The notes beneath the pieces were generated by a model. It was given only the letters and a program-made list of their open reading frames with translations, searched no databases and was not told where the DNA came from. 64,000 nt of DNA from Superficieibacter sp. 1612_C1. Its GTDB lineage: Bacteria > Pseudomonadota > Gammaproteobacteria > Enterobacterales > Enterobacteriaceae. Each line of letters begins with the position of its first letter. Positions within the stretch are counted from its first letter, which is position 1. Shown here in pieces: positions 54,150-64,000 of this stretch. Made by a program: the position numbers and the translations under genes. The DNA lies in the NCBI RefSeq assembly GCF_015234305.1, contig NZ_JADGMI010000006.1, forward strand, positions 62,001 through 126,000. The letters run 5' to 3'.

Positions 54150-56300
54150 TTACTCTGCTATCGCTTCGCACAGCCGTCCTTTCATATTACTGTAGGTGGT
54201 CTGCACGTACTCTTCCGCCTGACGTTGATCGGCAATCGCCGTCACTTTTACCGCGCAATACTTGGTTTCCGGCGTTTTAGAAATCGGATCAAGATTATCC
54301 TGCGTCAGCTCGTTGCAGGCACCAATCCACCACTGGTAGGTCATATAGACGCTGCCCTGGTTGATACGCTCGCTGACGCTGGCGCGGGTGATCACTTTAC
54401 CACGGCGGGATTCGACCCACACCAGTTGTCCGTCCCGCACGCCCAGTTGCTCTGCGTTCAGCGGATTGATCTGCACAAAACCCGGCTCGTCAGCCAGCGT
54501 TTGCAGGGCGGCGCAGTTGCCGGTCATCGAGCGGCAGGAGTAATGCCCCACTTCACGCACGGTACACAATACCAGCGGATACGCCTCATCAGGGCGTTCG
54601 GCAGGCGCGCGCCACGGGGCGGCAAAAAGATGCCCTTTGCCATCCGGCGTGGAGAATTTATTGCCTTCATACAGATACGGCGTACCGGGATGGTCCAGCG
54701 TCGGACACGGCCACTGAACGTGCCCCATGTCGCCCATTTTTTCATACGTCACGCCGTAGAACAGCGGGCACAGCTCGCGCATTTCGTCCCAGATTTGCTG
54801 GTTATTGTCGTAATGCATCGGGTAGCCCATTTCGCTGGCCAGCAGGCTGATGATTTCCCAGTCGCGCTTGACGTTGTACTTCGGCTCAATGGCTTTTTCG
54901 AAACGCTGGAAGCCGCGATCGGCGCAGGTAAAGACCCCGCCGTGCTCGCCCCAGGAGGTCGCGGGCAGCAGCACGTCAGCCTGCTCGGCGGTTTTGGTCA
55001 TAAAGATATCCTGCACCACCACAAAATCGAGGGCTTCGAATCCTTTACGCACCAACCCTAAATCAGCCTCGGTCTGGAGCGGATCTTCCCCCATGATGTA
55101 GTAGGCTTTGACCTTGCCTTCCAGCGCCAGGTGCGGTACCTCGGTGATCCGCACCCCGACCTTATCATCCATTTGATTAACGTCGATGCCCCAGGCGTTG
55201 GCGAATTTCGCCCGCACGTTGGGATCAACTACATCCTGATAGCCGGGGAACTGATTGGGCAACACGCCCATATCGCACGCGCCCTGCACGTTATTCTGCC
55301 CACGCACCGGACCAACGCCGACGTTTTCACGACCTAAATTGCCGGTCATTAACGCCAGACTCGACAACCCTTTCACCACGTCCACCGCCTGACCAAACTG
55401 GGTCACGCCCATCCCCCACATAATAGTGGCGGAGGGCGCGGCGGCGTAGGTGCGCATCGCCTGACGGATCTGCTGCGCCGACACGCCGGTCAGATGCTCC
55501 ACCGCTTCCGGCGCGTAATCCTGCACCTGCTCGCGGTACGCATCCAGCCCGGTGGTATAACGCGCCACATATTCTTTATCGTAGAGTTCTTCTTCCAGCA
55601 GCACGTAAGCGAACGCGTTGACCAGCGCCATATTGCAGCCGTTGTTGATTTGCAGATGCTGATCGGCGATGCGCGCGGTTTCAATACGGCGTGGATCGCA
55701 AACGATGATTTTGGCCCCGTTCTGCTTCGCTTTAATCACCCGGCGCGCGACGATTGGATGCGAATCGGCGCAGTTGTAGCCGAAAACCAGCAGACAGCGC
55801 GAGTTTTCGATATCGCCGATGGAGTTGCTCATGGCACCGTTACCGAGCGTCTCCTGCAATCCGGCAACGGACGGTCCGTGGCACACGCGGGCACAACAGT
55901 CGACATTATTAGTATGCAGCACGCCGCGGGCGAATTTCTGCATCACATAGTTGGTTTCGTTACCGGTCCCGCGCGATGATCCGGTAGTCATAATGGCGCG
56001 CGGGCCGTATTTTTGCTTGATATCGCTCAGCCGTTTCGCGGTGTAGCGAATGGCTTCATCCCAGCTTACCGGCGTAAATTTGCCGCCCTTTTGATAGCGG
56101 ATCATCGGCTGCGTCAGGCGTGGCGTCAGTAGTTTAGTGTCGTTCAGAAAATCCCAACCGTAATAGCCCTTCAGACAGAGTTCATTTTGGTTAGTTTTAC
56201 CGTCCGCCGCTTCCGCGCGGATAATACGATTATTCTCGACAACCAGCTTCAGTTTGCAGCCCGCGCCGCAATAAGGACATACGCTCGTCATTTTTTTCAT
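54150..56300 (-). CDS. Formate dehydrogenase H, cysteine form (FdhF paralogue)
   Basis: A 716-residue molybdopterin enzyme aligning without gaps to E. coli FdhF over its first 140 residues. [4Fe-4S] ligands Cys8, Cys11, Cys15 and Cys42 (VCPYCGAGC...[11 protein letters not shown]) are present. At the catalytic position the motif reads ARVCHGPS, with Cys140 (TGC at 55881-55883) where E. coli has selenocysteine; the following His141 is kept. Other blocks ([62 protein letters not shown]) fit FdhF. It oxidises formate for formate hydrogenlyase. It lies between hydN and hypF, unlike E. coli. Confidence 0.93.
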   Translation of the reverse strand: MKKMTSVCPYCGAGCKLKLVVENNRIIRAEAADGKTNQNELCLKGYYGWDFLNDTKLLTPRLTQPMIRYQKGGKFTPVSWDEAIRYTAKRLSDIKQKYGPRAIMTTGSSRGTGNETNYVMQKFARGVLHTNNVDCCARVCHGPSVAGLQETLGNGAMSNSIGDIENSRCLLVFGYNCADSHPIVARRVIKAKQNGAKIIVCDPRRIETARIADQHLQINNGCNMALVNAFAYVLLEEELYDKEYVARYTTGLDAYREQVQDYAPEAVEHLTGVSAQQIRQAMRTYAAAPSATIMWGMGVTQFGQAVDVVKGLSSLALMTGNLGRENVGVGPVRGQNNVQGACDMGVLPNQFPGYQDVVDPNVRAKFANAWGIDVNQMDDKVGVRITEVPHLALEGKVKAYYIMGEDPLQTEADLGLVRKGFEALDFVVVQDIFMTKTAEQADVLLPATSWGEHGGVFTCADRGFQRFEKAIEPKYNVKRDWEIISLLASEMGYPMHYDNNQQIWDEMRELCPLFYGVTYEKMGDMGHVQWPCPTLDHPGTPYLYEGNKFSTPDGKGHLFAAPWRAPAERPDEAYPLVLCTVREVGHYSCRSMTGNCAALQTLADEPGFVQINPLNAEQLGVRDGQLVWVESRRGKVITRASVSERINQGSVYMTYQWWIGACNELTQDNLDPISKTPETKYCAVKVTAIADQRQAEEYVQTTYSNMKGRLCEAIAE

Positions 56301-56336
56301 CAGTAACAGACCTGTTAAAAGTGAAACGATTGGGAT

Positions 56337-56882
56337 TTAAAATATCAGGGAGGTGGCAGTATCCAGCGCCGTGCGACGACGTTTTTCCGCGCTTAACTGC
56401 TCAAGTTTGTTGCGGTCAACGCAGACCAGCGCGTGCGTTGGGCAGGCAGCCATACAGGCCGGGCCTTCTTCACGATGGTGGCAGAGATCGCATTTATTGG
56501 CCTCGGCTTTCTCCGCGCGCACGTTCAGCGCACTGCCGCTGTTACGCACCACCGGACGCAAAACCACTTCCATCGCGCCATAAGGACAAGCCACAACGCA
56601 GGTTTTACAGCCGATGCAGCGCTCCTGCATCACATGCACAAAGCCTTTATCACGGCTAATTGCGCCGTTCGGGCAGACATTGGCACAGGGCGCATCCTCG
56701 CACTGGCGGCACAGGGTAGCGGTGGAAACATTGACCCCTTTAATAACGTGAATACGCGGCAGAAAATTTTGCGGCGTCAGGGCTGCGCAATCCTGATCCT
56801 GCTGGTGGGATACCACGCAGGCGACTTCGCAGGTGCGACAACCAATGCATTTGCTCGCGTCAGCAATGATGAAACGGTTCAT
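56337..56882 (-). CDS. hydN: Electron-transfer protein HydN (four [4Fe-4S])
   Basis: A 181-residue ferredoxin-type protein with four CxxCxxCxxxC clusters: CIGCRTCEVAC, CRQCEDAPCANVC, CIGCKTCVVAC and CDLCHHREEGPACMAAC. It matches E. coli HydN, needed for full formate dehydrogenase H activity. Start at MNRFIIADASK (56882). First gene of hydN-fdhF-hypF; a sigma-54 promoter and FhlA-like sites lie upstream. Confidence 0.95.
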   Translation of the reverse strand: MNRFIIADASKCIGCRTCEVACVVSHQQDQDCAALTPQNFLPRIHVIKGVNVSTATLCRQCEDAPCANVCPNGAISRDKGFVHVMQERCIGCKTCVVACPYGAMEVVLRPVVRNSGSALNVRAEKAEANKCDLCHHREEGPACMAACPTHALVCVDRNKLEQLSAEKRRRTALDTATSLIF

Positions 56883-56919
56883 CAAACTCTCCAGTAATGG
56901 CTGATAACGCGCTGGAGGA

Positions 56920-56935
56920 TGCATAATTCGCGCCA
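56920..56935 (-). promoter_or_regulatory. Sigma-54 promoter of the hydN operon
   Basis: On the minus strand TGGCGC-N5-ATGCA keeps GG and GC ten bases apart, the -24/-12 signature. It starts 38 bp before the hydN ATG. The E. coli hydN-hypF unit is sigma-54/FhlA dependent. Confidence 0.8.
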
Positions 56936-56993
56936 ATTATTATATAATTGATTTTTAAAGATATTTATTTGTCGAAGAGGATTTTGTTACTGT

Positions 56994-57027
56994 CATCGAC
57001 AGAAGTGACGATGACAGTTGTCGAGGT
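56994..57027 (-). promoter_or_regulatory. Candidate FhlA activator site
   Basis: TGTCATCG and CGATGACA form an inverted repeat, with further TGTCG/CGACA elements inside and beside it, as in described FhlA half-sites (TGTCG, TGACA). It is about 60-90 bp upstream of the sigma-54 promoter and directly downstream of the ascG stop. Confidence 0.6.
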
Positions 57028-58041
57028 TCAGGCATGCGGCCCGGCAGTGAGAGAATCGCGCACGATAAGCTCGCCGGGGAAGGTTTGCTGATAATTAAAC
57101 TCGCCGCCGTCGAGCATAAAAATCAGGCGGCTGATGGTTTCCTTAATCATCTCCGTCACCGGGATTTTAACGCTGGACAGGGAGGGAATAAGATACGGAG
57201 CGAGCGCGGTATCATCGAAACCAAGCACCGATACCTGCTCCGGCACGCGTATTCCCTGCTGGTGCAACTGCTTCATGGCTCCGGTCGCCATATCGTCATT
57301 GCTGGCAACCAGCGCGGAAAACGGCACCTGGCGTGCAAGCAGTGTCTCAACGCCTGCCGCACCGGTAGCAGGCGTCCATTTTCCTTCCACAATCAGCGCG
57401 TTACATACGGCGATATTATTCTGGCCTAATGCCTCTTTATACCCGGCAAGGCGTTCAATGCCGGTGGGCGAATCCAGCGATCCGGTGATAAACGCAATAT
57501 CGCGATGGCCCTGCGCGATAAGGTGCGAGACGGCGTGAAAACTCGACGCTTTTTGATCGGACCAGACGCAATGGCTACGATTACGGCGCAGGCGGCGGTT
57601 AATCACCATAATCGGCTGGCTATGGCTCTGAATAATGTCATCCATCTCATCCACGCTCAGGAAACGCGGATAGATAATAATCGCATCGCAGCGCAGATCG
57701 AGCAGGTACTGAATTGCCTCGCGCTCCTCGTCGGCGCTGTGTTTACCGTCGGCAAGGATTAATCGCCTTCCCTTATCTTCGGTCATCCGCGCAGCGTGAA
57801 ACAGCAGCTCGCTAAAATAGACGCCGTGATAGAGCGTATTGGTCACCACCAGTCCGATGGTTTGCGTGGATTTGGTTGCCAGGCTGCGCGCCAGCAAATT
57901 AGGCCGGTAACCGCTCTCTTCAATCGCCTGAAAAACGCGATCTTTGGTCTCCTGGCTGACGTAGCCGTTGCCTGTCAGCACGCGTGAAACCGTCGCCTTC
58001 GACACCCCTGCCCGCTTCGCCACTTCCAGCATCGTCGCCAT
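57028..58041 (-). CDS. ascG: LacI-family repressor AscG
   Basis: A 337-residue regulator. HTH: MLEVAKRAGVSKATVSRVLTGNGYVSQETKDRVFQAIEESGYRPNLLARSL; the sensor domain matches E. coli AscG (VVTNTLYHGVYFSELLFHAARM, SALVASNDDMATGAMKQLHQQG). It represses ascFB and, in E. coli, also prpBC. Divergent from ascF. Confidence 0.96.
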   Translation of the reverse strand: MATMLEVAKRAGVSKATVSRVLTGNGYVSQETKDRVFQAIEESGYRPNLLARSLATKSTQTIGLVVTNTLYHGVYFSELLFHAARMTEDKGRRLILADGKHSADEEREAIQYLLDLRCDAIIIYPRFLSVDEMDDIIQSHSQPIMVINRRLRRNRSHCVWSDQKASSFHAVSHLIAQGHRDIAFITGSLDSPTGIERLAGYKEALGQNNIAVCNALIVEGKWTPATGAAGVETLLARQVPFSALVASNDDMATGAMKQLHQQGIRVPEQVSVLGFDDTALAPYLIPSLSSVKIPVTEMIKETISRLIFMLDGGEFNYQQTFPGELIVRDSLTAGPHA

Positions 58042-58126
58042 ATCGCCCGTCCCTCTTCATAAGATGTGCCGAGTGTACTTCACCCTCTGTCAATTTACAG
58101 CGCTGGCCTGTGAGCGTCATGCAGGG

Positions 58127-58148
58127 CAAAGCGATCTACATCACAATT
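58127..58148 (+). promoter_or_regulatory. CRP site upstream of ascFB
   Basis: GATCTACATCACA with flanking A/T matches 17 of 22 consensus CRP positions; one half-site is perfect (TCACA). It is placed to activate ascF. Confidence 0.65.
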
Positions 58149-58205
58149 CAGCAACATAAAAAAATTAGATCTTGCCTGAGAAATACAAACTCATCACCCT
58201 GATGT

Positions 58206-58218
58206 GGAACCGGTTTCC
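58206..58218 (+). promoter_or_regulatory. AscG operator
   Basis: GGAACCGGTTTCC is a CCGG-centred dyad resembling the AscG operator (TGAAACCGGTTTCA), about 66 bp before ascF. Confidence 0.75.
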
Positions 58219-58284
58219 TATACAAAATTTAATCACCCTTCTACGGCGCTCGTGCCGTTTAATGAAAAACAGGACAGAGATCCG

Positions 58285-61169
<2,885 letters not shown>

Positions 61170-61233
61170 TGTAGCTGCCCGGTGGCACAATGCTTCCGGG
61201 CAGGAAACCCACAGCGGCCACAACGGCGTTGTA

Positions 61234-61315
61234 ATGCCGGATGGCGGCTTCGCCTTATCCGGCCTACAAACGATGGCATCGCACGTAGGCCCGGTAAGCG
61301 CAGCGCCACCGGGCA
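61234..61315. repeat. REP pair after ascB
   Basis: Unit ATGCCGGATGGCGGCTTCGC ... ATCCGGCCTACA (61234-61268) and inverted unit GTAGGCCCGGTAAGCGCAGC ... ACCGGGCA (61285-61315). A further imperfect unit begins near 61178. They lie between the convergent ascB and hycI genes. Confidence 0.85.
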
Positions 61316-61353
61316 AAGAGCCAAACGCGGCTACCGCCGACTAAATCGCCGCC

Positions 61354-61821
61354 TCAAAGCTGCGCAAAACCGCCGTCTCCCTGCCAGTCTGCCAGCCGGG
61401 CGTAAACGGTGTCTACCGCGTCTTTGATCGGCTGGGTCATCGGGTAATAAAACCCAACAATATCCGGCTGAATGCCGAGAAAAATCACCTCTCCCACGTC
61501 GTCTTTAAGCTGATCGACCAGGTAGTTGAGCGGCATATTATGGGTGGTCATCATAAACATCTCAGCGATGTCGTCCGGGTCGATTATGCGGATCTCGCCA
61601 GGATTGAGTCCCATATCGGTGGCATCGACAATCAGCAGGCGTTGCGGGCGCAGTTCGCGGATGGCGAAAACGTCATTTTCTGGCGCGTTGCCGCCGTCGA
61701 TAACAACCCAGTCGCCCTGCGGGTTAGCGGCGCACATTTCCGCCAGCAACGGACCCGCGCCATCGTCGCCCATCATACTGTTGCCCACGCACAATAAAAC
61801 GTCAGTCACCCTTCTCTCCAC
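61354..61821 (-). CDS. hycI: Hydrogenase 3 maturation endopeptidase HycI
   Basis: A 155-residue protease. The family pattern TDVLLCVGNSMMGDDGAGPLLAEM has the Ni-contacting Asp; others are in VIDGGNAPEN and the His in MMTTHNMPLNYLVDQL. It trims the C-terminus of HycE after Ni insertion. In E. coli it follows hycH directly; here a methyltransferase gene separates them. Confidence 0.95.
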   Translation of the reverse strand: MERRVTDVLLCVGNSMMGDDGAGPLLAEMCAANPQGDWVVIDGGNAPENDVFAIRELRPQRLLIVDATDMGLNPGEIRIIDPDDIAEMFMMTTHNMPLNYLVDQLKDDVGEVIFLGIQPDIVGFYYPMTQPIKDAVDTVYARLADWQGDGGFAQL

Positions 61822-61848
61822 GCTACATGTATTTCATTAAGAACGCCG

Positions 61849-62544
61849 CTACGCTTTCCGCAATGCGAAAAAGAGAAAGCGCGGCGCGGTTGTTAGTTTC
61901 CGCCAGGCGTCAGGGAATTTCTCCCGCGCTTGCGCCAGCGGCATCGGTTCGTCTATCTGCTCAATATGAAAACCGGCCTGTTCAATGGCGCGTAACATCG
62001 CCACCAGCGGACGGTGCCAGAAGCGCATGGTCACGGTCTGGTCGCCGCGCTGCCACGCTTCTTCGAAGGTATAGGTCGCGAAATAATCCACGCCGCCGCT
62101 CTGCGCATGATCCATAAACGGATGGTGGGTCGAAAACACCAGCCGCCCGTCGTCCTTTAAAATGCGATGAAACTCACCCAACGGCTGCGACCAGTCTTCG
62201 AGATAATGCAGAGCCAGCGAGGAGAGGATCATGTCAAACTGATTATCCGCATACGGCAAAGGCTGCGTCAGATCCACCTGCTTTAGCGCGATGCGCTCTC
62301 CCAGCCGTCGTCTGGCTTGCCGCAGCATCCCGGCGCTTAAATCACAGCCCTCAACGTCCGCGCCGCCGGCCAGCAGCGCTTCGCTGTGCGCGCCCGCGCC
62401 GCAACCGGCGTCAAGGACGCGCTTTCCCGCCACGTCACCTGCCATCGCCAGAATAGCAGGCCGTTCGTAGAGGGCATTCCAGGCGTTGTTTTCGTTGTCG
62501 GCGCTGTAGTCTGCCGCCATGGCATCGTAATCGTTCACGCTCAT
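61849..62544 (-). CDS. Class I SAM-dependent methyltransferase inserted in the hyc operon
   Basis: A 231-residue Rossmann methyltransferase. Motif I is VLDAGCGAGAHSEALL (about residues 43-58), the acidic end of strand 2 VEGCDLSAGML, motif II/III QFDMILSSLALHYLEDW, and the C-terminal half resembles UbiE/methyltransf_11 proteins. Start at Met3 of the longest frame (62544) because GGGAG is seven bases upstream. It lies between hycH and hycI in the same direction with short gaps. E. coli has no gene here. Substrate unknown. Confidence 0.85.
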   Translation of the reverse strand: MSVNDYDAMAADYSADNENNAWNALYERPAILAMAGDVAGKRVLDAGCGAGAHSEALLAGGADVEGCDLSAGMLRQARRRLGERIALKQVDLTQPLPYADNQFDMILSSLALHYLEDWSQPLGEFHRILKDDGRLVFSTHHPFMDHAQSGGVDYFATYTFEEAWQRGDQTVTMRFWHRPLVAMLRAIEQAGFHIEQIDEPMPLAQAREKFPDAWRKLTTAPRFLFFALRKA

Positions 62545-62604
62545 TGTCATACTCCCGCCTTCAGATAAACCGAATCATCAGCGTAGCCGAAGACGGGAGA
62601 GACG

Positions 62605-63015
62605 TCAGTCGCGGTGGCGTCTCACCATCAGATAGATAGCGCTCTCCTGATGAATGTCGTGGAGCATGCTGAGCATCAGTTTGCTCCATTCCTGCTGCTG
62701 CGGTGTTTGCGTCGCGAGCGCATTGTCGAACGCGCGCGCCAGCATCTGAATATGGTTAAAATCAATGACGATTTCACCGTATTTCGGCACGCCTTCCATC
62801 TTGCGCCGCGCCTCGCTGCCCGCTTCCAGGGTGCCGATCCACGCCAGATAATCCTCCCACGGACAGGTCAGCGCCGCCTCCAGACAGTCGATTACGCCGA
62901 GGTGGTGACCAATCGCCAGGCTGTAATAGACCACCTGCTGTGCCTCGGCGGGCGTCGCATCGTTCTCGTCAATAAATTTACGGCTCAGCTGACTGAACAC
63001 CACCGTTTCGCTCAT
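62605..63015 (-). CDS. hycH: Formate hydrogenlyase maturation protein HycH
   Basis: A 136-residue protein matching E. coli HycH ([62 protein letters not shown]). It assists maturation of the hydrogenase 3 large subunit. Starts four bases inside the end of hycG (ATGA-type overlap). Confidence 0.95.
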   Translation of the reverse strand: MSETVVFSQLSRKFIDENDATPAEAQQVVYYSLAIGHHLGVIDCLEAALTCPWEDYLAWIGTLEAGSEARRKMEGVPKYGEIVIDFNHIQMLARAFDNALATQTPQQQEWSKLMLSMLHDIHQESAIYLMVRRHRD

Positions 63016-63779
63016 CGGATACGCGCCTCTTCAACGACCTGATTCAGTTGGGTAACGATCTCGGTGAGACGCGGATCGTTTTCCGCTTCCAGCCAGCGTG
63101 TCACCTGGTGCTCGCCCTGGTTTATCAGACGCAGATAATCGTCGGCGATCTGGCGACCGTAGCGGTAGCCCGCCAGACGACGCGCCTCGCGATCCACTTT
63201 CACGCGTAGCGGCTGCACCATATCAGGATGCAAAATATCGGCAGGCCGCTCGTCCAGTTCGCCCGGCGCGCGGGCGTGGATTTTCTGCTCCAGCAGGCCG
63301 AGCGCCATCGCGAAGCCGTACAGCGTGGCGGCAGGCGTCGGCGGGCAGCCGGGAATGTAAACGTCCACCGGCACGATTTTGTCGGTGCCGCCCCAGACGC
63401 AGTACAGGTCGTGGAAGATGCCGCCGCTGTTGCCGCAGGCCCCGTAGGAGATACAGATTTTCGGATCCGGCGCGGACTGCCAGGCGCGCAGCGCGGGTGA
63501 ACGCATGGCGCGAGTCACGGCCCCCGTGAACAGCAGGATGTCGGCGTGGCGCGGCGACGGCACCACTTTAATACCAAAGCGTTCGGCATCGAACAGCGGC
63601 GAAATAGAGGCGAAAATTTCAATTTCACAGCCGTTACAGCCGCCGCAGTCCACGCGGTAAACGTAGGCTGAACGTTTGATGTTTTTCAGCAGCGAGGTTT
63701 TCATGCTGGCGATGGATTCATCCACCGTCATCGGCACCGGAATGCCGTTGGCGTCACGCGGGCCTAATAAATTGCTCAT
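63012..63779 (-). CDS. hycG: Hydrogenase 3 small subunit HycG
   Basis: A 255-residue NuoB-like subunit. The [4Fe-4S] ligands are in [21 protein letters not shown] and YIPGCPPTP. It transfers electrons from formate oxidation to the NiFe subunit HycE. It overlaps hycF at the start and hycH at the end. Confidence 0.97.
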   Translation of the reverse strand: MSNLLGPRDANGIPVPMTVDESIASMKTSLLKNIKRSAYVYRVDCGGCNGCEIEIFASISPLFDAERFGIKVVPSPRHADILLFTGAVTRAMRSPALRAWQSAPDPKICISYGACGNSGGIFHDLYCVWGGTDKIVPVDVYIPGCPPTPAATLYGFAMALGLLEQKIHARAPGELDERPADILHPDMVQPLRVKVDREARRLAGYRYGRQIADDYLRLINQGEHQVTRWLEAENDPRLTEIVTQLNQVVEEARIR

Positions 63780-64000
63780 CAGCTGGCCTCTTTCATATGG
63801 CGAGTCAGTTCAATACGGTCGGACGGCACCAGACATTTCTGGCGCTTGCATTCCGGGCAGGTCTCAAAGCTGTCGCGGTGAAGTTCCGCGCGGCTGTCGC
63901 CGTTGTGCGCAAGCAGCGCAATGGCGTAGTCGATCTCTTTCTGCACCGCAAAAGGACGGTTGCAGACGCGGCAGTTGCACAGCGCAAAGCGGGACTGCTG
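63779..64000 (-). CDS. hycF: Formate hydrogenlyase subunit HycF, C-terminal part
   Basis: The frame runs into the window from the right edge and ends at 63779 (TGA overlapping the hycG ATG). The visible 73 residues include [23 protein letters not shown] and [27 protein letters not shown], the Cys-rich tail of HycF. The ferredoxin domain lies outside the window. Confidence 0.92.
   Translation of the reverse strand, partial: QQSRFALCNCRVCNRPFAVQKEIDYAIALLAHNGDSRAELHRDSFETCPECKRQKCLVPSDRIELTRHMKEAS

Noticed and set aside
54150-56300. Possible selenocysteine codon in the formate dehydrogenase gene
   Set aside because: The codon at the catalytic position is TGC and the frame has no internal TGA, so no recoding is needed.

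Overview
The window is a stretch of enterobacterial core chromosome with several accessory inserts. Most genes are close relatives of E. coli genes and follow the E. coli order ygaC-ygaM-nrdHIEF-proVWX-ygaY-ygaZH-mprA-emrAB-luxS-micA-gshA-yqaB-argQZYV-serV-csrA-alaS-recX-recA-pncC-mltB-srlAEBDMR-gutQ-norRVW-hypF-hydN-ascGFB-hyc. The order, the differences from E. coli (no stpA, no yqaA, an intact ygaY, extra metal transporter genes, a formate dehydrogenase next to hydN) and the moderately high GC suggest a member of the Enterobacter/Klebsiella/Citrobacter/Kosakonia group rather than E. coli. I cannot name the species from sequence alone.

Layout. 1-4.7 kb: end of a KdgM-type porin gene, a flavin oxidoreductase operon and a Fur-controlled FhuE-like siderophore receptor. 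4.7-8.9 kb: small stress and envelope genes (kbp, a ydeI/ydeJ-like divergent pair, yqaE, alaE, ygaC, ygaM). 8.9-12.9 kb: the Mn-dependent class Ib ribonucleotide reductase operon nrdHIEF behind a pair of NrdR boxes. 12.9-16.5 kb: a sugar locus with a decayed GPH transporter, a clan GH-A glycosidase, a 32-bp palindrome and a LacI-type regulator. 16.5-26.1 kb: proVWX osmoprotectant uptake, ygaY, the ygaZH exporter, and the mprA-emrAB multidrug system.

26.1-28.3 kb is the most unusual part. A 154-bp element bounded by two identical 22-bp palindromes lies just after emrB. It is followed by a two-gene operon encoding a compact RNA ligase and an HD-phosphatase/polynucleotide-kinase fusion. Together these supply the chemistry of a complete RNA break-repair pathway. 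E. coli has nothing comparable between emrB and luxS.

28.3-38 kb: luxS, the sRNA micA, gshA, yqaB, four tRNA-Arg genes plus one tRNA scar, tRNA-Ser, csrA, alaS, recX, recA with its LexA box, and pncC. 38-41 kb: an inserted Zn/Mn ABC transporter operon headed by an unannotated 36-codon membrane peptide gene, then mltB. 42-47 kb: the sorbitol operon. 47-51.5 kb: nitric oxide detoxification (norR divergent from norVW). 51.5-64 kb: genes around formate hydrogenlyase (hypF, a cysteine version of formate dehydrogenase H, hydN, hycI, hycH, hycG, the end of hycF) interrupted by the ascGFB beta-glucoside locus and by a methyltransferase gene inserted between hycH and hycI. A REP-rich scar after norW holds a displaced copy of the hypF 3' end.

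All calls are by reading the sequence and by memory of the families. No database search was run.
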